64,000 nt of DNA, taken from NCBI GenBank assembly GCA_033977485.1, contig CM066991.1, positions 129,909,999 to 129,973,998 on the forward strand. The letters run 5' to 3'. The notes below the pieces were generated by a model. It was not told the origin of the DNA. It made no database searches and saw only the letters and a list, made by a program, of their open reading frames with translations. The stretch's first letter is position 1; each line of letters starts with the position of its first letter. The stretch comes from Hydrangea macrophylla (Eukaryota; Streptophyta; Magnoliopsida; Cornales; Hydrangeaceae). This document shows, piece after piece, positions 57,951 to 64,000 of this stretch. Both the position numbers and the translations under genes were made by a program.

Positions 57951-60900
57951 ACCATGGCTTCTACAGCCAAAAGATCGATTACTGGTTGGGCTACCCCCAG
58001 GGCTAATGTCTACAATCTTCTTCCATGGTTTTAAGACTTTATTTCATAATTGTGGTTTTTCCAGATTTGGGTTTTTCAAGTTTGGGTTTTGAATTAATGA
58101 TGATTAATTCTTAAAGCTTTAGATTCCAATTTTTTTTTTTGCTGTACACAATTTTTATAGCAAAGAAACAGGATCAAGAAATGTTTTTCTTAGTATGTCT
58201 TATGGTTATTTTGCTTTGTGATTTGGACCTACTAATCAGATTCATCATTTCAGTGAGGGCATCACCGGCACAACTCGCTTCACTTTGCTAACATGCATGG
58301 AAAAGCCATTGTTGTGCACCAACTCGCTTCTTTTGTCAGCCTACTCTGGTAAGGCTGTTTATTTCCTCCATGCATGTAGACCTTATTAACAATGTTGCAT
58401 AAATATTACTACACCTCAATTTGTAAGATTAATCTTCTGGACCCTAATTACTGTTGGACACCATACACGATTGTCACTTTTTGCGCCAGGTTGGGGTTTG
58501 ATTTGGTGATAACTAATTCTTGAATTTTGTCAGAAAAACCTAGAATTTCATGTAGGTGCCCATAGAAGAGGAAAGCTAAGGGCTTGCATGGTAAAATTGC
58601 TACTTTTAGTTTTCACTTTTTTTAAAACGAAACCAGTTTCTATTATTTTATATTGCAAACAGAAAACGTGTTTGTTAACATTGTTGATTTGCAAAAAAAA
58701 AAAACAACAGAAAATGCTTTTGGTAACAATATCTATGTCAAATATAATTTTCAAAATATATTATCAAATACAATAAAAATTCAGAAACATTGACTTGAAA
58801 GTAGCAGAATTTGTGGCAGATAAGGACATTTTGAGCTGCTCACGTGGGACTGATTTGATAATAATATGATGTTGTTCTAACTAGCGTCCTATGTTAAATG
58901 AAGCCAGCCGGGGGTAAAAGATACTTTTTTCGTTTTTGGTTTACCCCAAAATATGAAAATGTTTTTTGTGAGAAAAAAAAATGTTACCAAACTTGTTCAG
59001 TTTTCGTTTTCTGAAAAAATGAAAATGAAAACGAAAACAGAAAAGGTTTTTGTTTGTTTGTTCGTTTGTTTTTTTTTTTTGGTTGCATAATTATGATTTG
59101 GTCTGCTTGTAGGGTGTTCTGTTAAAGATAATGATTGTTGTCCTGTGATTTTTGGAAAAATTTAAATTTTGTGATTCACACACAGTGATGCCCAATTGCC
59201 CATTACTAGAAAGTGTTTCCCATTATTTTTTCTTTGATGTATAGGACAGGAGCAAAGGTGGTTCATTGCCCTTTGGATAAAAATTTAGAAGCTCAAGATA
59301 AAGGTTAACTTATGTACAGTCTATGCAGGCACTTGTAGTGGGCAAATATGGCTATTCTTTTAGCAATGGCCCAAAATGAAAAGAAGTTGTCAAATCACAG
59401 TTTTAAGTGTAAATCAATAACGAAATGATGTTCTTTTTTTCTTTTTTAGGTTTAGAAAATTAATTCTCAAGTCTCAACAAAAACAAAATTTTGATACAAA
59501 ATGATGTGGTAGGTTAGTTAGCTTTAGACTTGAAACTAACTAGCATCTTAAAGGGATTAGTGTTGGAAAAGTCTCATGTGACATTTTGTTAATTGATTTT
59601 TTCTTTTTTGGTGAAATGGTTGGGAAGACTAATAAGCTCTTGGTTCATCATTCATTTTACAAAGGGTTTGTTGAAATGAAACTTCTGTGCATTGTTTCAT
59701 TTACATATATTGAGCATATTAACTTAGGATATAAATTAAGCCTCAAACAGTGGATCAATTGTAGGGATCAGATGAAACCTGCTTTCTCTTATATTAGCTT
59801 AATGGAGTCATAATTTTGTAGTTTAATACATTATTTAGACATGTATGCCGCAAAAATCAGTAAATATATATATATATATATATCAAATTTTTTTCTTGTC
59901 CCTTTGTTCTCCTCTCTTTTATTACCATTTTTGGCATTTTATTTCTCTTGGTTCCTACGATGTCACTTAAATTTTTTTTTTCCTGAATTTTAGGATTTGT
60001 AGAGAACAATGTCTTTCTTTCAATTTGGTGACTCTCGATTTTAAAATTTTAGTCTGCACAAAGTGAAGTTTGGTTTGGTTAGGTTACGTCTCAAGAAATT
60101 GGAATTCAATAATGAAAACCGAAGTAGGTGAACTTGTGTAGAGCCCCAATCGTCATTGTCTAATCTTTTTAATTTTGCATAATTGATATTTTTGAACTTG
60201 AGTAGAGCCCCTAATCGTCATTGTCGGGTTAGGTTGTGGTTTTTAGTTATCAGAAGTTTGGGGGTTCAATTGATGAATTCTCACAATTCCCAAAAAGAGT
60301 CTGATTTGCTGTGCCGAAAAATAGTATTAGCGAAGCTGGAGCTAGAGTACTCATTAATGAGGATGAAATAGCCTTTGTAAGCTATAACTATCTAAGATGT
60401 CATCTTCTTCCCTGGTTGGATTTAAAGCATATATATGCCCAACTAGGAATCACACCAGGAAGCATTAGGTCATTTAGGTGTACTATATATATAGCTTATT
60501 AGATGGAAACTGGCTTATTTGAAGTAAAAGCTAGAAGATTCTCCATTCACGCTATAAATTTATGATACGATTTTTCCTTTTTTCTTTTTTCCCAGAGAAA
60601 GGCCCAAGTGTGTATGTCAGGCCAATGTTCCTTTGCCAATGGCCCAACATTGTTTATCCCTTGATTTTTAGTCCTATCATAGGCAAGTGAACTATAATTT
60701 TGAAGTCTGCTGGTTTTGAATTTGAAATTCTAACCAATTCCAGCAGATCTCTTTCTGTCTAATTGTGCACCATTTCGGTTCCCTGGCTTCAGTATTATCT
60801 GCATGGGATTTGCTGCGGTAAGATAATTTACACAATAATGATGATGCATATTAATAGTTTGTGAGTAGTAATCATTAGAAATGGGAAGGTCCAGACCAGG

Positions 60901-62420
60901 CCATAATGTAGGTCTGGGCATGGCTCAACACTACATTTTAGCTCTAATTTGTACACCAAGACCTATTATTATGTAATATTGAGCACCAGATATGCTTTTA
61001 TTAGTCTCGAGTTAACATAGTCATTTCCTTTCCTTTATTCGTATACTACAGATATATTATTGGAAAACTATTCAATATGATGATTGTTTGCTTATGGAAA
61101 AATTGTTTTCCTTGTCTATTTCATACTCAATTTCTAGCTTAGATTTTTGTTTAGAAGGGGCATAAGTGGTTCACCAAGAGATTGCCAAAATCACATGAAA
61201 ACATTTGTTAGTGCTTAGTATATAAACAAACAAAAAAAAAAGCTAAGAAACGATTTTAGTGACTTTTCTGACTTATCTTTCTATTTTTTGAATGTTTTAT
61301 GTGCTTCCCTTCTATAGTTCTTTTCTTGTCATTGTAGAAAGGTGTGATTTAGGTTGTTTGTCCTGGAACAAAAGTAACCATATTATTTTGAAAGCAAATT
61401 TAAGAAACCTTCATGTTTTTTTTTTTCTTCCCCTTCTTAATTCAGAGAGAATGAGTGGACTTAATTTAGTAGTAGTCTATGCAATTAAACCATTCATTTT
61501 TCTTTTCTCTTGGTTCTGCTTTGTGAATGCTAATAGCAGGATCTGATTCAGTCACAGTGTCACTATCCAGTGCCTCCTTAATAGGCGATTTAGAGGCTCG
61601 ATGAGATAAGATATGTTTGGGCTCATTAATTTCTACAATGAGTTTAAATACACATTGGTTTTGATCCGCTGTGAGTTTGAGTGGTTTTTTTTTAAAGAGC
61701 ATAGCAGTTACTAATAAATCGTTTGAAGCAGGACTGAGTTGATCAAAGTCATTATTAAGAAATCTGGTTTGAGGAGTGTATCTGAAACTTATTTACCAAT
61801 TAACAAAAATAGGACCAAATTCTTTTGATAAGTTAGCTTAAATATGGGTCCAATTTTGGTATTTTCTTGTTTCAGTATACATTATCTTTGTTAGAGTTCT
61901 GAAATGTACTCCTGGCTCAGTGGTCGAACAATAAAACAAAATTTGCTTTTGGTTTGAAGTTTTCATTGTCCAGTGTTTAGGATGTGGTTTGATAAATTTT
62001 TGCTTTTATGTGGTCTTATAGTTCAAGATGCTTTTTAAGGGGATTCATATTGCTTTTTGATTCCATCACAGACTGTTTTCAATGGCGGAAGCAGAAACAA
62101 ATTTTGTTAAATATCTTTCTATTGTTTAAGATTTTGGACTCGACTTTAAAATTTGAAACTAGGCATTTAAAATTTGTGCTTGTTCAAGTCAAAAATAGTT
62201 TTGCTTGCTTATTCAAAAATTTTCCCCCGTAAAGATTTTTTGATTCAAAAGAATTTTGATTATTTCTTGATCCGTAGGATTTAGGTTGTGATTTTTGATT
62301 CATTATTTATCTTGACCTAATTGTCTTTCCTCGCATTTAAAGGAAATGCCAGAAATGAAGAGGGAATTGTTGTTTTCAAAGATTGTAATGGAATGATATT
62401 ACCAGAAGTTGTAGCCCTTT
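57951..62420. other. Unassigned intergenic DNA
   Basis: About 4.5 kb without a gene I can support. Splice-like features occur (CATTTCAG before GTGAGGGCATC at about 58251), and short open frames such as 60183-60502 exist on the + strand, but none matches a family I know. A TA repeat lies at about 59866-59882 and T/A-rich runs are frequent. Confidence 0.35.
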
Positions 62421-63291
62421 TGTAACGATTTCTTGGGTTGAGTCGCGGACAATGTTGCTCTCTTTAAGACGTTTCGCGGCTCTGTCCCAAAAACTTGTGC
62501 TAGCAGTTCAGAAAGGCCACGCCGTCCCCAGGATAAAGTCAGCCCCAGAATTCGCCTCTGTCTCGAAATTCCTTGCACGGAGGAAGATCGGAATACTCTC
62601 ACCCTTTCAGAACAGTTGCTCGGAAACAGAAAAATTGAAGGACAGAAAACTATTTTTCTCCTCTCTCTTTTGTAAACTGTTTTGTTTCTTCTCTGTTGTG
62701 TGTGTATCTAAAACGAGAGCAAAAGCTCTGAATATATATAGAAAAGATTTATCAGAACGTTGGAGAAAAAAACGTTGGGGAAATAATTGGGAGAGAAAGA
62801 TCAGGGAGGAAATTGTGGAAAGGGAAACAAATCCCACAGACCATGCCCAAGTCAAAAGCTACTTGCCTAAATGTTTAAATTCCAAAAAATAAAATATATA
62901 TTTTGTAAAAAGATATATAGGAGTGGACCAAAGGCCCAAGCCCAACCCACACCCACTTCCACGCCCGGCCCGGAACGGAACGGAGCGGGGCGGGGCGGGG
63001 CTGCGGCGGCGCGCGCGCGTGTGTGTTTTATGGATTGGGTCTAGGTCCTCCCCCATCCACAACATTGGGTACCCCTAAGGGTCCAACCCTTAGACAACAC
63101 ACATCTATATATATGGCCTTTGAGGTTCCTCTAATTCTCCTATGTGGGATAAGAGTAAAAACTCTAGCTTTTGGTTTCTCTTTGAAAATTGGAGGCAAAC
63201 AAAAGAGCCTTTTGAAAAATTTGACACAAAAGTTTTTCCCTCTCTTTTTTTCATTACACTTTGGCCCAAATCAAACCACATGGGCCCAACA
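62421..63291 (-). repeat. 3' LTR of a reverse-strand Copia element, 871 bp
   Basis: On the - strand the LTR starts TGTTGGGCCCATGTGG directly after a purine tract (GTGGGGGAT at 63292-63300) and ends AATCGTTACA. A GC-rich block (GGAGCGGGGCGGGGCGGGG, then CGCGCGCGTGTGTG) lies at 62975-63028. The frame at 62452-62892 on the + strand is antisense to the LTR and probably fortuitous. The CCTTT next to the left end is a candidate TSD, but its partner lies outside the window. Confidence 0.75.
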
Positions 63292-63840
63292 ATCCCCCAC
63301 TGTAATTAAAAAAGATTTAAGTTCATCGAGCAACTGATCATACGACTATGCATAAGTAAAGGTGCTTTTCAACTTGAACCTTTACATAGTGATAGTGCTT
63401 CTGATTATACTAGAGTAACCGTAGTTTTGAACTCTATCTCAGACAACACCACACACACAATCATACTAGGGTGAAGTTCAAAAAGCCAGAACTTTACGGC
63501 CATGTGCTTATATCCCAGTATAGCGAATGCTACTATAGAATTTGCCCAAATTCCATAGGAAGCGGCCACACTTCCACATTCGCATAGGTGAGTCTGACAA
63601 GGATCCTCCTGTAGCTAGGTATCCCACTCCACATAGAGTTTAGATCTCATTAAGAGTTAAAGATAACTCAACCTTCTATCGCTTCAGGATGTCATGCTTC
63701 TTAGGGATGGACGTGGAGTGTAAACCCCATATTTGTAAATTAGCATGATTCCATTCACATCACTTCATGACTTGTTATTACCCATTGAACCTATTTCTTG
63801 GGATCTCCAGTCTATAGGTTGGGTTACCATCACAAGTGAA
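63292..63840 (-). other. Copia purine tract and 3' untranslated spacer
   Basis: About 550 bp between the pol stop and the 3' LTR. The purine tract is at the LTR edge and no further coding is seen. Confidence 0.65.
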
Positions 63841-63999
63841 TCAACCATCTGAGGGCTTTAGTCCCATCCCTTTCGAGGTTTTCCAAACCTTCTCTCGTGC
63901 TAACCCTTTCGTCAAAGGATCAGCCAAGTTCTCCTCAGACCGCACATAATCCACTCTCACAGCTCCAGTAGAGAGAAACTCTCTAATAGTGCTGTGCTT
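63841..63999 (-). CDS. Copia pol polyprotein, RNase H C-terminus (partial)
   Basis: On the - strand the frame reads KHSTIREFLSTGAVRVDYVR, then SEENLADPLTKGLAREKVWK and ends MGLKPSDG followed by TGA at 63841-63843. The LADPLTKGL motif is typical of the end of Ty1/Copia RNase H. Fifty-two residues are visible and the rest of pol lies beyond the right edge. No disabling change is seen in this part. Confidence 0.9.
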   Translation of the reverse strand, partial: KHSTIREFLSTGAVRVDYVRSEENLADPLTKGLAREKVWKTSKGMGLKPSDG

Positions 64000-64000
64000 A

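Noticed and set aside
60183..60502. A small gene
   Set aside because: Two short overlapping frames in different registers, no recognisable motif and no start context or splice structure that could be supported.
62452..62892. 146-codon + strand open frame resembling a basic protein
   Set aside because: It lies antisense within the Copia LTR and has no recognisable domain. LTR boundaries explain the sequence better.

Overview
The window is nuclear plant DNA, most likely from a eudicot with a large, repeat-rich genome. Two host genes are clear. The 3' end of a Mediator subunit 33 (MED33/REF4) gene runs off the left edge on the + strand. A complete six-exon SERINC (TMS/TDE1 membrane protein) gene lies on the - strand from 33881 to 18538. 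Spliced introns, plant-specific families and plant transposons of almost every class support the assignment. I cannot name the species.

Layout. 1-1185: MED33 last exon, its 3' flank and a MITE copy. 1186-16790: one TIR- and TTA-bounded PIF/Harbinger interval holding a Myb-like ORF1 (+), a DDE transposase (-) and a plant-mobile-domain (PMD/MAIN-like) pseudogene (-). It has been enlarged by a TRIM, a reverse Gypsy solo LTR, a long Tat/Ogre-type LTR with a further solo LTR inside it, and small MITEs. 16794-18390: a MITE copy split by another MITE, a (TTC)n tract and unassigned DNA. 18538-33881: SERINC, whose intron 4 (7.65 kb) holds nested hAT elements and a Gypsy solo LTR, and whose intron 1 (5 kb) holds an RTE-type LINE inside a hAT MITE, with another MITE inside the LINE. 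34.5-38.5 kb: a dead LINE fragment, palindromic MITEs, and a Helitron carrying a Stowaway. 39179-57950: an interval bounded by CACTA-type termini with arrays of the GTGACAA motif. Inside are a broken At2g37660-like NAD(P)-binding gene, a Cassandra TRIM fragment with a 5S-rRNA-like LTR, a worn Gypsy LTR, a CACGTG-rich tract and a full-length but defective Tekay/Del-type Gypsy element (47647-57512). 57951-62420: nothing I can assign. 62421-64000: the 3' end of a reverse-strand Copia element (LTR plus the RNase H C-terminus).

The two host genes do not form a pathway. MED33 acts in the nuclear Mediator complex and SERINC is a multi-pass membrane protein. The main interest is the transposon layering: several target-site duplications (TSDs) can be read directly, so the order of insertions can be reconstructed. 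The less ordinary items are the PMD gene inside Harbinger termini, a host-gene relic inside CACTA termini, a foreign block within the Gypsy pol, and a CA/CG repeat touching the SERINC start codon.
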